Part shown: one piece after another, positions 15,870 to 23,139 of the stretch
Numbering within the stretch: position 1 is the stretch's first letter
How the letters are laid out: each line of letters begins with the position of its first letter
Assembly (NCBI GenBank): GCA_937900135.1
Contig: CALCDJ010000031.1
Coordinates: 1 to 37,459, forward strand
From: an uncultured Blautia sp.
GTDB lineage: Bacteria > Bacillota > Clostridia > Lachnospirales > Lachnospiraceae
DNA: 37,459 nucleotides
Direction of reading: 5' to 3'
The notes under the pieces: generated by a model
Told to the model about the DNA's origin: nothing
Databases searched by the model: none
Seen by the model: the letters and a program-made list of their open reading frames with translations, nothing else
Made by a program: the position numbers and the translations under genes

Positions 15870-15943
15870 CGAAGCGTGGCTCAGTTTGGTAGAGCGCTGC
15901 GTTCGGGACGCAGAGGCCGCAGGTTCGAATCCTGTCGCTTCGA
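15870..15943 (+). tRNA. tRNA-Pro (anticodon CGG)
   Basis: A cloverleaf with acceptor arms CGAAGCG / CGCTTCG, D-arm GGCTCAGTTTGGTAGAGC, anticodon stem CTGCG-CGCAG with loop TTCGGGA (anticodon CGG, reads CCG), and T-arm GCAGG-TTCGAAT-CCTGT. The discriminator base is A and CCA is not encoded. It has its own promoter and terminator. Its acceptor stem is unusual for a proline tRNA, which often has CGGGG, but the fold is complete. Confidence 0.93.
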
Positions 15944-15958
15944 CTACTATAAAACAGC

Positions 15959-16002
15959 GAAAGTGCCAGAGAAATCAAGGTTCTCGGCACTTTCTTTTTT
16001 TG
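15959..16002 (+). terminator. Terminator after tRNA-Pro
   Basis: A strong hairpin, GAAAGTGCCAGAGAA / TTCTCGGCACTTTC, is followed by a T-run. It lies about 16 bp after the tRNA. Confidence 0.9.
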
Positions 16003-16160
16003 TTCTTATCTTCTTCAGCTTTGTCCGTTTATGAATTTTCACGAAGCGTTCTCGTCTATCTTCCGATGTATCAGTTATGTACTTAACAAGAACTTGGGGC
16101 ACACCAGCAAAAGAACTTGGATCTATTATTAAACGGTAAGGTAACTTGTCAGGACTAAAA
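16003..16160. other. Intergenic stretch with a possible decayed coding fragment
   Basis: No complete gene is seen. On the minus strand one frame stays open from about 16180 to 15948 and reads like protein: KLPYRLIIDPSSFAGVPQ, then VLVKYITDTSEDRRERFV, then KIHKRTKLKKIRTKKESAE. There is no start codon or ribosome site, it runs into the tRNA terminator, and it is not recognised. It may be the tail of a lost gene or mobile element beside the tRNA. Chance is possible. Confidence 0.3.
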
Positions 16161-16198
16161 GAAGGGGCTGTCGCACTAAATAATTAGTGCGCGGCTTC
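16161..16198. terminator. Hairpin downstream of the Nif11-like gene
   Basis: A hairpin with 8-bp core CGCACTAA / TTAGTGCG, loop ATAA, and flanking partly paired GAAGGGGCTG / GCGGCTTC. On the minus strand CTTCTTTTAG follows, so it could end the 92-residue gene. The same kind of GGGGCTGTCGCACTAA palindrome is seen elsewhere in Lachnospiraceae, from memory. Confidence 0.5.
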
Positions 16199-16228
16199 TT
16201 TGTGTACCATCACAATAAGACAAAGGAA

Positions 16229-16507
16229 CTAAAGCCCCGCAAAGAACAATTCATAAAAATCATCTTCACCTTCCAGCATCGGAGAATTTTCTCCTCCCCC
16301 ATTGGTACTCCGCTTCATAGTCGCATAAAACTCTTCTCCTGCCGTAATCAGATCCATCTCGTAAATCTCATATCCCAACTCCCGGCATTTTCTGCAAAAA
16401 GCAGAAAGAGGGCTGGCATCCAGTCTGGTCTTTTGCAGTTCTTCTCGAAGCTGCGGGTCACAAAGCGCCTTTTGTTTCAGTTCGTCCAACATTTCCGGTA
16501 TCTCCAT
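16229..16507 (-). CDS. Small Nif11-like protein
   Basis: This 92-residue protein starts MEIPEMLDELKQKALCDPQLREELQ, followed by SPLSAFCRKCRELGYEIYEMDLITAGEEFYATM. The pattern (short helix, DPxLxxxL, then a helix with GY and a second acidic helix) resembles the Nif11/nitrile-hydratase-alpha leader domain used by some ribosomally made peptides. After residue 68 comes NGGGENSPMLEGEDDFYELFFAGL, an acidic and aromatic tail behind a GGG junction. The gene has an AGGAGG site 8 nt before the ATG and stands alone. No radical SAM enzyme, cyclase, peptidase or transporter for peptide maturation lies nearby. The Nif11 likeness is inference, and a free-standing regulatory or structural role is as likely. 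Confidence 0.6.
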   Translation of the reverse strand: MEIPEMLDELKQKALCDPQLREELQKTRLDASPLSAFCRKCRELGYEIYEMDLITAGEEFYATMKRSTNGGGENSPMLEGEDDFYELFFAGL

Positions 16508-16654
16508 GAAAATCCCTCCTAGAAGTTTTTATTTTCAGATGACGGGGTAAGAAATCTTCTGTGAAGCGTCTTAAAATCCGGCATCTTTTTTTACAGAATA
16601 GCACAGGCTTCCTGGAAAATTCAATACAAAATATTTGCTTGCAGCATAGGCTTC

Positions 16655-16693
16655 TGAAAAAAAGAAACAGCCTTCGGAAAATCCGAAGGCCGT
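16655..16693 (-). terminator. Terminator after the 3D-domain protein
   Basis: Leftward hairpin CGGCCTTCGGA / TCCGAAGGCTG with loop TTT, followed by TTTCTTTTTTT. It lies about 35 bp beyond the stop codon. Confidence 0.85.
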
Positions 16694-16727
16694 TCCTCTT
16701 TATGTAAAAAATTCCAGGATAGCAAAC

Positions 16728-17951
16728 TTATAACTGGTATACATCCGCATACTGCAGTCCAAAACTTAACGCCTCTGCGTGGCTGTCAAAATAAATGTCC
16801 ACATGACCATAGGGGGTTCCCAGATCTTCCACGGTATATACAGTTCCATTAATCAGAAGCTGTGTCCCAAAAGGTACTCCTGCCATGGCAACGGTATGTC
16901 CTGCAGTCGGCATTGCCCCGCTGGCAGTGGCGTTTCCTGCTGTTCCGCAGCACTGTGCGCAGTTGCAATATGCAGTCAGCACAAAGTTACCAAGATAGGT
17001 TCCCTGTCCACTGGAAGAAGTATTCTCTGAAGTATCTGTAGTTTCCTCCTCTGGCGCTTCGTAACTTTCCTCTTCCTCAACCTCCTCTGTCACAACTTCT
17101 GTGCTGGTGGAGCTGCTGGAAGTTTCTGTTGTATCTGTAGAAGCGTCATAGCCGTAATCCTCGTCATTCTGCACTTCTTCTGCCTGTGCAGCCGCCTGTT
17201 CTGCTTCCTCTGCTTCCTTTTGCTGTATCAGGGAAGAAATGCTGTTGTCTGCGCTTGCAATCTCTGCCATGAGAAGCTGCGCTTCCTCCTGGCTGGCGCT
17301 GATCTGAGATACATAGGAAGCAATGTTGTCATTGGTGCTCTGCGCCATTGCCTGTACTTCCTGCTGCTTGGCTGCCCGTTCACTCATCAGACTGTTGATA
17401 TCTGCCATTTCTTCTTCTACCTGCTGTTCCTGCTCACGGATCTGCGCCTGTGTATCTTCATATTTCTCCAGCATATCTCTGTCATACTGAGAGATCTTGG
17501 AAATATTCTCTGCCTGATTCAGAAAATCCGCCACACTCTCGCAGGAGAGAAGTGTCTCCAGCAATGTACTTCCACTGTTCTCATACATATATGCAATACG
17601 GAGTTTCATGGCTTCGTACTGTTTCTTCGATGCTTTGCGGGCTTTTTTCAAATCCTTTTTGATGGTTTTTAACTGGTTTTCTTTCTCTGCTGCTTCCACA
17701 CTGAGCTGGGATACACTCTCTGTCAATTCCTCATACTGAGCATTCAGATCAGCAAGATAGCCTTCCAGTTCCTGTCTCTTACTCTCCAGACTGCTGATAT
17801 TTGCCTCAGCCTGAGCCAGCCCTGCTTCTGCTTCCTGCTTCTGTGACTGAGCATAAGCAATTTCATCCTCTGTATCGCCAAAAGCAGTAACTGCTGCGCT
17901 AACGCTTAAAATACCAGCCAGAAGTACGGATAAAAGTCCTCTATATTTCAT
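16728..17951 (-). CDS. Secreted coiled-coil protein with C-terminal 3D domain
   Basis: This 407-residue exported protein has a signal peptide at 1-25 (LLSVLLAGILSVSAAVTAFG). Residues 27-245 form a long Glu/Gln/Lys-rich coiled coil like the N-terminus of CwlO-type hydrolases (QKQEAEAGLAQAEANISSLE, YMYENSGSTLLETLLSCESVADFLNQAENISKI). Residues 246-315 are a low-complexity Glu/Thr/Ser linker. The C-terminus (316-407) is a 3D domain: FVLTAYCNCAQCCGTAGNATASGAMPTAGHTVAM, then VEDLGTPYGHVDIYFDSHAEALSFG, with the aspartates of the lytic transglycosylase-like fold. It probably cleaves or binds peptidoglycan, as a CwlO/RpfB-like wall hydrolase. The cysteines CNCAQCC are extra. The monocistronic gene has a strong terminator. 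Confidence 0.88.
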   Translation of the reverse strand: MKYRGLLSVLLAGILSVSAAVTAFGDTEDEIAYAQSQKQEAEAGLAQAEANISSLESKRQELEGYLADLNAQYEELTESVSQLSVEAAEKENQLKTIKKDLKKARKASKKQYEAMKLRIAYMYENSGSTLLETLLSCESVADFLNQAENISKISQYDRDMLEKYEDTQAQIREQEQQVEEEMADINSLMSERAAKQQEVQAMAQSTNDNIASYVSQISASQEEAQLLMAEIASADNSISSLIQQKEAEEAEQAAAQAEEVQNDEDYGYDASTDTTETSSSSTSTEVVTEEVEEEESYEAPEEETTDTSENTSSSGQGTYLGNFVLTAYCNCAQCCGTAGNATASGAMPTAGHTVAMAGVPFGTQLLINGTVYTVEDLGTPYGHVDIYFDSHAEALSFGLQYADVYQL

Positions 17952-18085
17952 AAATATTTACACCTCATTGTTTTTATCTGTTGGTAGTATAACACATTCT
18001 TCAAAAAAAGCAATACTTTTATCTCATATTTGTAACATATCCGTAATATTTACAGGAATGTAAGAGATTTCCAGGAAATTCTCCA

Positions 18086-18127
18086 CCAAAAAAAAGAGGC
18101 AGCGCCATAATCAGCGCTGCCTCTGCT
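18086..18127 (-). terminator. Terminator after spoVG
   Basis: Leftward hairpin AGAGGCAGCGC / GCGCTGCCTCT with a 7-nt loop and eight T following, about 65 bp after the spoVG stop codon. Confidence 0.88.
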
Positions 18128-18188
18128 TCATACCCTCTATCCCCCGGTCTATACAATGAAAGAGGATTCCTGTATCAGGAAAATCCGT

Positions 18189-18482
18189 TTATGCCTCTGC
18201 AGCTTCCAGTGTTTCCTCTGGCTCTGCTGCCATAATCTCCTGATACTTTTCCAGAATAATTGTCTGAATTCTGTCTCTTGTTGCAGAATTAATGGGATGT
18301 GCAATGTCACGATACTCTCCATCGGTTGCCTTACGGCTTGGCATTGCAATAAAAAGGCCCTTCTCTCCCTCAATGACTTTGATATCATGTACTACAAATT
18401 CATCATCAATGGTAATTGATACCACTGCCTTCATTTTTCCCTCTTTTGCAACTTTTCTCACACGTACATCTGTTATATTCAT
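18189..18482 (-). CDS. spoVG: Septation/regulatory protein SpoVG
   Basis: This 97-residue protein begins MNITDVRVRKVAKEGKMKAVVSITIDDEFVVHDIKVIEGEKGLFIAMPSRK and continues GEYRDIAHPINSATRDRIQ, the canonical SpoVG sequence. It is a small nucleic-acid-binding protein that influences cell division, sporulation and global regulation. The C-terminal tail (AAEPEETLEAAEA) is acidic. It lies 57 bp after glgD. A perfect 10-bp inverted repeat (18506-18515 and 18544-18553) spans the gap and may be a regulatory site or 5'-UTR stem. Confidence 0.95.
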   Translation of the reverse strand: MNITDVRVRKVAKEGKMKAVVSITIDDEFVVHDIKVIEGEKGLFIAMPSRKATDGEYRDIAHPINSATRDRIQTIILEKYQEIMAAEPEETLEAAEA

Positions 18483-18505
18483 CTTTGCTTGCCCCTTTCG
18501 CTTCT

Positions 18506-18553
18506 GTTACGTATTCCTCTTTATAGTAAGTATTTTGTTTTATAATACGTAAC
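18506..18553. promoter_or_regulatory. Perfect inverted repeat upstream of spoVG
   Basis: GTTACGTATT (18506-18515) is the exact reverse complement of AATACGTAAC (18544-18553), with 28 bp between. It overlaps the end of glgD and lies 24 bp before the spoVG start codon. Both an operator and a long-loop RNA stem are possible. Confidence 0.6.
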
Positions 18554-19658
18554 GTTCATTTTTTTCTACGACGATCTTTACCCCGCCTTCGCCGCAATGA
18601 TAAGAATTTGCCCGGATCGTATCACGGCTTTCTACGATACAGTTCTCAATATGTGTGTTATCCCCCAAATATACATCGTTCAAAATCACTGAATTTTTAA
18701 TCACACAATTGTTTCCTACAAAAACATCCTTAAACAGGACGGAGTTTTCTACCGTTCCGTTAATGATACATCCGCTGGAAACCAGACTGTTCTTCACAAC
18801 TGCGCCTGGATTATACTTCGCCGGAGGAAGATCATCAATCTTCGTCTTAATGGACGGCTCCTGTTTGAAGAAATAATTACGGATTTCCGGCTCCAGGAAT
18901 GCCATATTGGTTCTGTAATATGCCTCTGCTGTAGAAATATTACTCCAGTAGGAGTCGATTTTATAACCGTAAATTCTCTTTAAGTTCTTGTAACGGATCA
19001 GAATATCATTAACAAAATCATTTCTGCCTTCCTGGGCAGCCTTCTCGATCAATTCAATCAGCTGTCTTCTCCGGATTACATAAATTCCGGTAGATATGGT
19101 ATTGTAAGAGGATACCACTGGTTTTTCCTCGAATTCTTCAATCCGGCAGTCTTCATTCATACGGAGCACACCGAAACGCTCCACTTCACTCTGATCGCGA
19201 CAGGTGGTGCATACCACTGTCACATCAGCTCTCTTGGCAATGTGATATTCCAAAACCTTGTTATAATCAAGTTTGTAAATACCATCACCGGAAGCAATTA
19301 CCACATATGGTTCATGGCTGTTCTTCAGGAAAGAAAGATTCTGGTAAATCGCATCTGCGGTTCCCTGATACCAGAGACTGTTTTCCTTGGTGATCGTAGG
19401 TGTGAAGACATAAAGTCCTCCCTGTTTTCTTCCAAAATCCCACCATTTGGATGAGCTCAGATGCTCATTCAGGGAGCGGGCATTATACTGTGTCAGAACT
19501 GCCACCTTCTGAATATGGGAATTAGCCATATTGCTAAGCGCAAAGTCAATGCTCCGGTAACTTCCGCCGATGGGCATTGCTGCGATTGCTCTTTTGTTTG
19601 ATAACTCTCTCATGCGGTTGTTATTTCCGCCTGCTAAAATGATTCCGATTGCTCTCAT
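18540..19658 (-). CDS. glgD: Glucose-1-phosphate adenylyltransferase subunit GlgD
   Basis: This 372-residue protein is a nucleotidyltransferase plus left-handed beta-helix, with the GlgD variant of the first motif (ILAGGNNNRMRELSNKRAIAAMPIGGSYRSIDFALSNMANS). The FEEKPV and GTADAIYQNL motifs are kept. The C-terminal half shows hexapeptide-type repeats (GCIINGTVENSVLFKDVFVGNNCVIKNSVI). In Firmicutes GlgD associates with GlgC and modulates ADP-glucose synthesis, with little activity of its own. Its start overlaps the end of glgC by 4 bp. The glycogen synthase and branching enzyme genes are not in the window. Confidence 0.93.
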   Translation of the reverse strand: MRAIGIILAGGNNNRMRELSNKRAIAAMPIGGSYRSIDFALSNMANSHIQKVAVLTQYNARSLNEHLSSSKWWDFGRKQGGLYVFTPTITKENSLWYQGTADAIYQNLSFLKNSHEPYVVIASGDGIYKLDYNKVLEYHIAKRADVTVVCTTCRDQSEVERFGVLRMNEDCRIEEFEEKPVVSSYNTISTGIYVIRRRQLIELIEKAAQEGRNDFVNDILIRYKNLKRIYGYKIDSYWSNISTAEAYYRTNMAFLEPEIRNYFFKQEPSIKTKIDDLPPAKYNPGAVVKNSLVSSGCIINGTVENSVLFKDVFVGNNCVIKNSVILNDVYLGDNTHIENCIVESRDTIRANSYHCGEGGVKIVVEKNERYVL

Positions 19659-20932
19659 GCCTTGTCACCGTCCTTTGCTGCAATTACCTGTCCGCTTGCC
19701 AAAACACCATCCGGATAATCTGCCGATGTAGTCACACCGGAAATTGCGGTATTCTTTCCAATTTTTACATGATCCGGAATCACACTTCGTTCTCCTATTG
19801 TCGCTATACCAAAACTGTAAACCGCTGGTTTTACCACATTAGGAACTTCCTCGCCACAGCCTACCACCACATAATCTCCAATGGTAACATCTTCTGCAAT
19901 AATGGATTTGTCCATGGTAACGTCTTTCCCAATCACAGAATTACGCATGATAATAGAATCCCGTATCACACTGCCCTTACCAATCACAACATTCGGACCG
20001 ATGACGGAATTATGCACTTCCCCATAAATCTCCGTACCTTCACCAATAAGACATCTGTCTACAACGGCTTCTTCAGAAATATACTGAGGCGGAATAATAT
20101 CCCTTTTTGTATAAATCTTCCAGAATTCTTCATAAAGATTAAATTCCGGAATGATATCGATCAGTTCCATGTTGGCTTCCCAGTAAGAACCAAGAGTTCC
20201 AACATCTTTCCAGTAACCGTTGTACTCATAGGCAAACAGTCTCTGGCCCTTTTCCTTACAATAAGGAAGAACATGCTTACCAAAGTCACAGCTCTGCTGA
20301 CCCTTCAGCGCCAGCAAAGCTTCCTTCAGAACCGGCCAGCTGAATATGTAAATACCCATGGACGCAAGATTGCTGCTTGGCTTCTCCGGCTTTTCTTCAA
20401 ATTCTGTAATACGGCTTGATTCGTCAGTTACCATGATGCCGAACCGGCTTGCCTCTTCAATGGGAACCGGCATACATGCAATGGTAATGTCCGCCTTGTT
20501 AGCCTTGTGGAAGTCCAGCATGACTTCATAGTCCATTTTGTAAATATGGTCACCTGATAAAATCAGAACATAATCTGGATTATACTGTTCCATATAATCC
20601 ATATTCTGGAAAATCGCATTCGCAGTACCTGTGTACCATTCACTGTTGGTGCTCTTTTCATATGGAGGTAATACGGTTACTCCGCCCTCATTTCTGTCCA
20701 AATCCCACGGGATACCAATACCAATGTGTGTATTCAGGCGCAATGGCTGATACTGAGTTAAAACGCCTACGGTATCAATACCCGAATTGATGCAATTACT
20801 TAAGGGGAAGTCAATAATACGATATTTTCCGCCAAAAGCGACTGCCGGTTTTGCAACTTTTTCTGTCAACACTCCAAGCCTGCTGCCTTGTCCGCCGGCC
20901 AAAAGCATTGCAATCATCTCTTTCTTAATCAT
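19655..20932 (-). CDS. glgC: Glucose-1-phosphate adenylyltransferase (ADP-glucose pyrophosphorylase)
   Basis: This 425-residue protein makes ADP-glucose for glycogen. The activator and ATP loop is MLLAGGQGSRLGVLTEKVAKPAVAFGGKYRIIDFPLSNCINSGI. Further motifs are WYTGTANAIFQN, LILSGDHIYKMDY, FEEKPEKPSSNLASMGIYIF and YWKDVGTLGSYWEANM, followed by C-terminal beta-helix repeats (VVIGKGSVIRDSIIMRNSVIGKDVTM). The length is slightly above the common 380-400. It is first in the glgCD pair. A -10 TATAAT (20964-20969) with -35 TTCACT (20987-20992) and a 17-bp spacer lies upstream. Confidence 0.95.
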   Translation of the reverse strand: MIKKEMIAMLLAGGQGSRLGVLTEKVAKPAVAFGGKYRIIDFPLSNCINSGIDTVGVLTQYQPLRLNTHIGIGIPWDLDRNEGGVTVLPPYEKSTNSEWYTGTANAIFQNMDYMEQYNPDYVLILSGDHIYKMDYEVMLDFHKANKADITIACMPVPIEEASRFGIMVTDESSRITEFEEKPEKPSSNLASMGIYIFSWPVLKEALLALKGQQSCDFGKHVLPYCKEKGQRLFAYEYNGYWKDVGTLGSYWEANMELIDIIPEFNLYEEFWKIYTKRDIIPPQYISEEAVVDRCLIGEGTEIYGEVHNSVIGPNVVIGKGSVIRDSIIMRNSVIGKDVTMDKSIIAEDVTIGDYVVVGCGEEVPNVVKPAVYSFGIATIGERSVIPDHVKIGKNTAISGVTTSADYPDGVLASGQVIAAKDGDKA

Positions 20933-20963
20933 GCAATCACCTCTTGTATGTTATGATTTCAAT

Positions 20964-20992
20964 ATTATATCACACTTTCCCTCATTAGTGAA
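20964..20992 (-). promoter_or_regulatory. Promoter of glgC-glgD
   Basis: Leftward: -35 TTCACT (20987-20992), 17 bp, -10 TATAAT (20964-20969), about 32 bp before the glgC start. The AT-rich stretch from 20993 to 21200 holds no other site that I can name. Confidence 0.65.
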
Positions 20993-21208
20993 CGTTTTTT
21001 ACAATTATTAAATGCAAATGTTATTTTTTTTATGTTTATTGCCTATTAAATTTTAATATTTCCAGAAAATCCTCGTTTTATTTTGTGTATTTTCAACAAT
21101 AGTAGAAAATTTATCCAATGTTTCTTCGTTTATTTTTACATCTTTTGGCAAAATGCAACAAAATTCGATTATATGCTTTTACAACAACAGCTTCCCTGGA
21201 ATTATCAC

Positions 21209-21237
21209 TTTTCATTTTTGTACATTCGGGGTATAAT
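21209..21237 (+). promoter_or_regulatory. Promoter of murC
   Basis: -35 TTTTCA (21209-21214), 17 bp, consensus -10 TATAAT (21232-21237), about 59 bp before the murC ATG. The -10 is strong and the -35 weak. Confidence 0.6.
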
Positions 21238-21295
21238 AATTGCGACAGGAAGCTCAGAAACAAAGCCAAAACAGAAAAAATAAGGAGAGTTCCAT

Positions 21296-22675
21296 ATGTA
21301 TCAGATAAATTTTCATACCCCTATTCACATTCATTTTATTGGAATTGGCGGTATCAGTATGAGTGGTCTGGCAGAAGTTCTTCTGGAAGAGAATTTTACC
21401 ATTTCCGGTTCCGATGCCAAAGAAAGCCCGCTGACCAAGGCTCTGGAAGAAAGAGGCGCCCATATTTATTACGGACAGCGCGCTTCCAATATCAGTGATT
21501 CCGTACAGCTTGTAGTTTATACCGCAGCTATTCATCCAGATAACCCGGAATATGCCCGAGCAGCGGAAATGGGTCTTCCCGTGCTCACCAGGGCGCAGCT
21601 GCTTGGACAGATCATGAGAAACTACGATACTCCCATTGCAGTAGCCGGAACCCATGGAAAAACCACAACCACATCCATGCTTTCCCATATTCTTCTTGCA
21701 GGAGACTGTGATCCCACCATCAGTGTGGGGGGAATCCTCCCTGCCATTGGCGGAAATATCCGTGTAGGACATTCCGAAACCTTCCTTACAGAAGCCTGCG
21801 AATATACCAACAGTTTTTTAAGTTTTTATCCAAAAATCAGCATCATCCTGAACATTGATGCAGATCATCTTGATTTTTTCAAAGATCTGGATGATATCCG
21901 ACACTCATTCCGTAAGTTTGCCCAGCTGCTTCCTTCTGACGGTACTTTAATCATCAACGCTGATACCGAGCAGTATAAAACCATCACAGAAGGACTTCCT
22001 TGCCAGGTGATCACTTATGGATTACATTGTGACGCTGAATATACCGCCACAGACATTACCTATGACGAACTGGGACACGCTGCTTTTACCGCCTGTCATA
22101 ACGGAAAACCCATTGGTTCATTCCATCTTCAGGTACCTGGTATTCATAACGTATCCAACGCGCTGTCCTCCATCGCTGCTGCTGAACTTCTTGGACTTTC
22201 CACAGAAGTTATTTCTCAGGGACTGGAAAGCTTCACAGGAACCAATCGCCGGTTCCAGCTGAAGGGGACCATTGGCGACGTGACGATCATTGACGACTAC
22301 GCCCATCACCCCACAGAAATCGAAGCCACCCTTCATGCAGCCGCGAATTATCCCCACAAAAAAATATGGTGTGTTTTTCAGCCTCATACATATACCAGAA
22401 CCAAGGCTCTGCTTCCGGAATTCGCTCAGGCGCTTTCCCTGACAGATCACGTCATCCTTGCAGATATCTATGCCGCAAGAGAGACAGATACCTTGGGCAT
22501 TTCTTCCAGGGATCTGCAAAAACAGATTCTGGAAAAGGGTACCCCATGTGAATACTTCCCCACCTTCGATGAAATCGAAAACTTTTTGTTGGAGAACTGT
22601 ACTCCGGGAGACGTAGTGATTACCATGGGCGCCGGAGATGTGGTTACCATCGGTGAACATTTGCTGGGAAAATAG
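21296..22675 (+). CDS. murC: UDP-N-acetylmuramate-L-alanine ligase
   Basis: This 459-residue protein adds L-alanine to UDP-MurNAc, the first step of the peptide stem of peptidoglycan. The N-terminal nucleotide-sugar domain has HFIGIGGISMSGLAEVL (13-29). The ATP loop is AGTHGKTTTTSML (about 117-129), and the central domain has EACEYTNSFLSFYPKISIILNIDADHLDFF. The C-terminal domain has DDYAHHPTEIEATL and VFQPHTYTRTKAL, typical of MurC. It has its own promoter and stands immediately before a DnaA-box cluster. AAGGAGAG precedes the ATG. Confidence 0.97.
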   Translation: MYQINFHTPIHIHFIGIGGISMSGLAEVLLEENFTISGSDAKESPLTKALEERGAHIYYGQRASNISDSVQLVVYTAAIHPDNPEYARAAEMGLPVLTRAQLLGQIMRNYDTPIAVAGTHGKTTTTSMLSHILLAGDCDPTISVGGILPAIGGNIRVGHSETFLTEACEYTNSFLSFYPKISIILNIDADHLDFFKDLDDIRHSFRKFAQLLPSDGTLIINADTEQYKTITEGLPCQVITYGLHCDAEYTATDITYDELGHAAFTACHNGKPIGSFHLQVPGIHNVSNALSSIAAAELLGLSTEVISQGLESFTGTNRRFQLKGTIGDVTIIDDYAHHPTEIEATLHAAANYPHKKIWCVFQPHTYTRTKALLPEFAQALSLTDHVILADIYAARETDTLGISSRDLQKQILEKGTPCEYFPTFDEIENFLLENCTPGDVVITMGAGDVVTIGEHLLGK

Positions 22676-22682
22676 TTTTTCC

Positions 22683-22996
22683 TTTTCCACATATTTACCA
22701 CTTTGTATCCACCATCCCCCTGGGAGTTATCCCCACTTTGCAAACCCTTTATTTATAAGGCTTTTAATAAGTTATCCACATTATCCACATGTTTATACAC
22801 ATTTTTCCTGTGTTAAGCATGTGGATTTTTTCACAATTAATCCACTTTACATAATTCGACATCTTTTTTCGTCAAATTCTCTGTTTTCCCTACAAATACA
22901 ACATTTTTCAGGTTTGCAATAATTTTTATCCTCCGCACTTTCCACATTATCCACATTATCCACATTTTCATTGTGGATGAATTTCTTCTTTCCACA
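22683..22996. promoter_or_regulatory. Cluster of DnaA boxes
   Basis: Within about 300 bp there are four perfect TTATCCACA boxes in two head-to-tail pairs (22772-22789 and 22947-22964) and one TTATACACA (22793-22801). One-mismatch boxes are TTTTCCACA (22683-22691), TTATCCCCA (22727-22735) and, inverted, TCATCCACA (22972-22980). Weaker sites lie at 22820-22828, 22938-22946 and 22988-22996. The 145 bp between the pairs is AT-rich. It lies between murC and the dnaD-dnaI genes and makes up most of the 464-bp gap. It could be an origin, a DnaA-titration site, or a DnaA-controlled promoter. No dnaA or dnaN is near. Confidence 0.8.
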
Positions 22997-23139
22997 ATCA
23001 GCTATAAAAAGCCAGATTCCCAGGGGGAAAAAAATAACATATTCTCTTTTCAAATATCTTGTGCTATAATCCAGATATCCGGGATACAGGTCAGACAACA
23101 GCCTGTATCCTTTCCAACGTATAAAGAAAGCAGGTTACG

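Noticed and set aside
22683..22996. Firm call of oriC
   Set aside because: dnaA, dnaN and the rpmH side are not in the window, and DnaA boxes also occur in control and titration sites.
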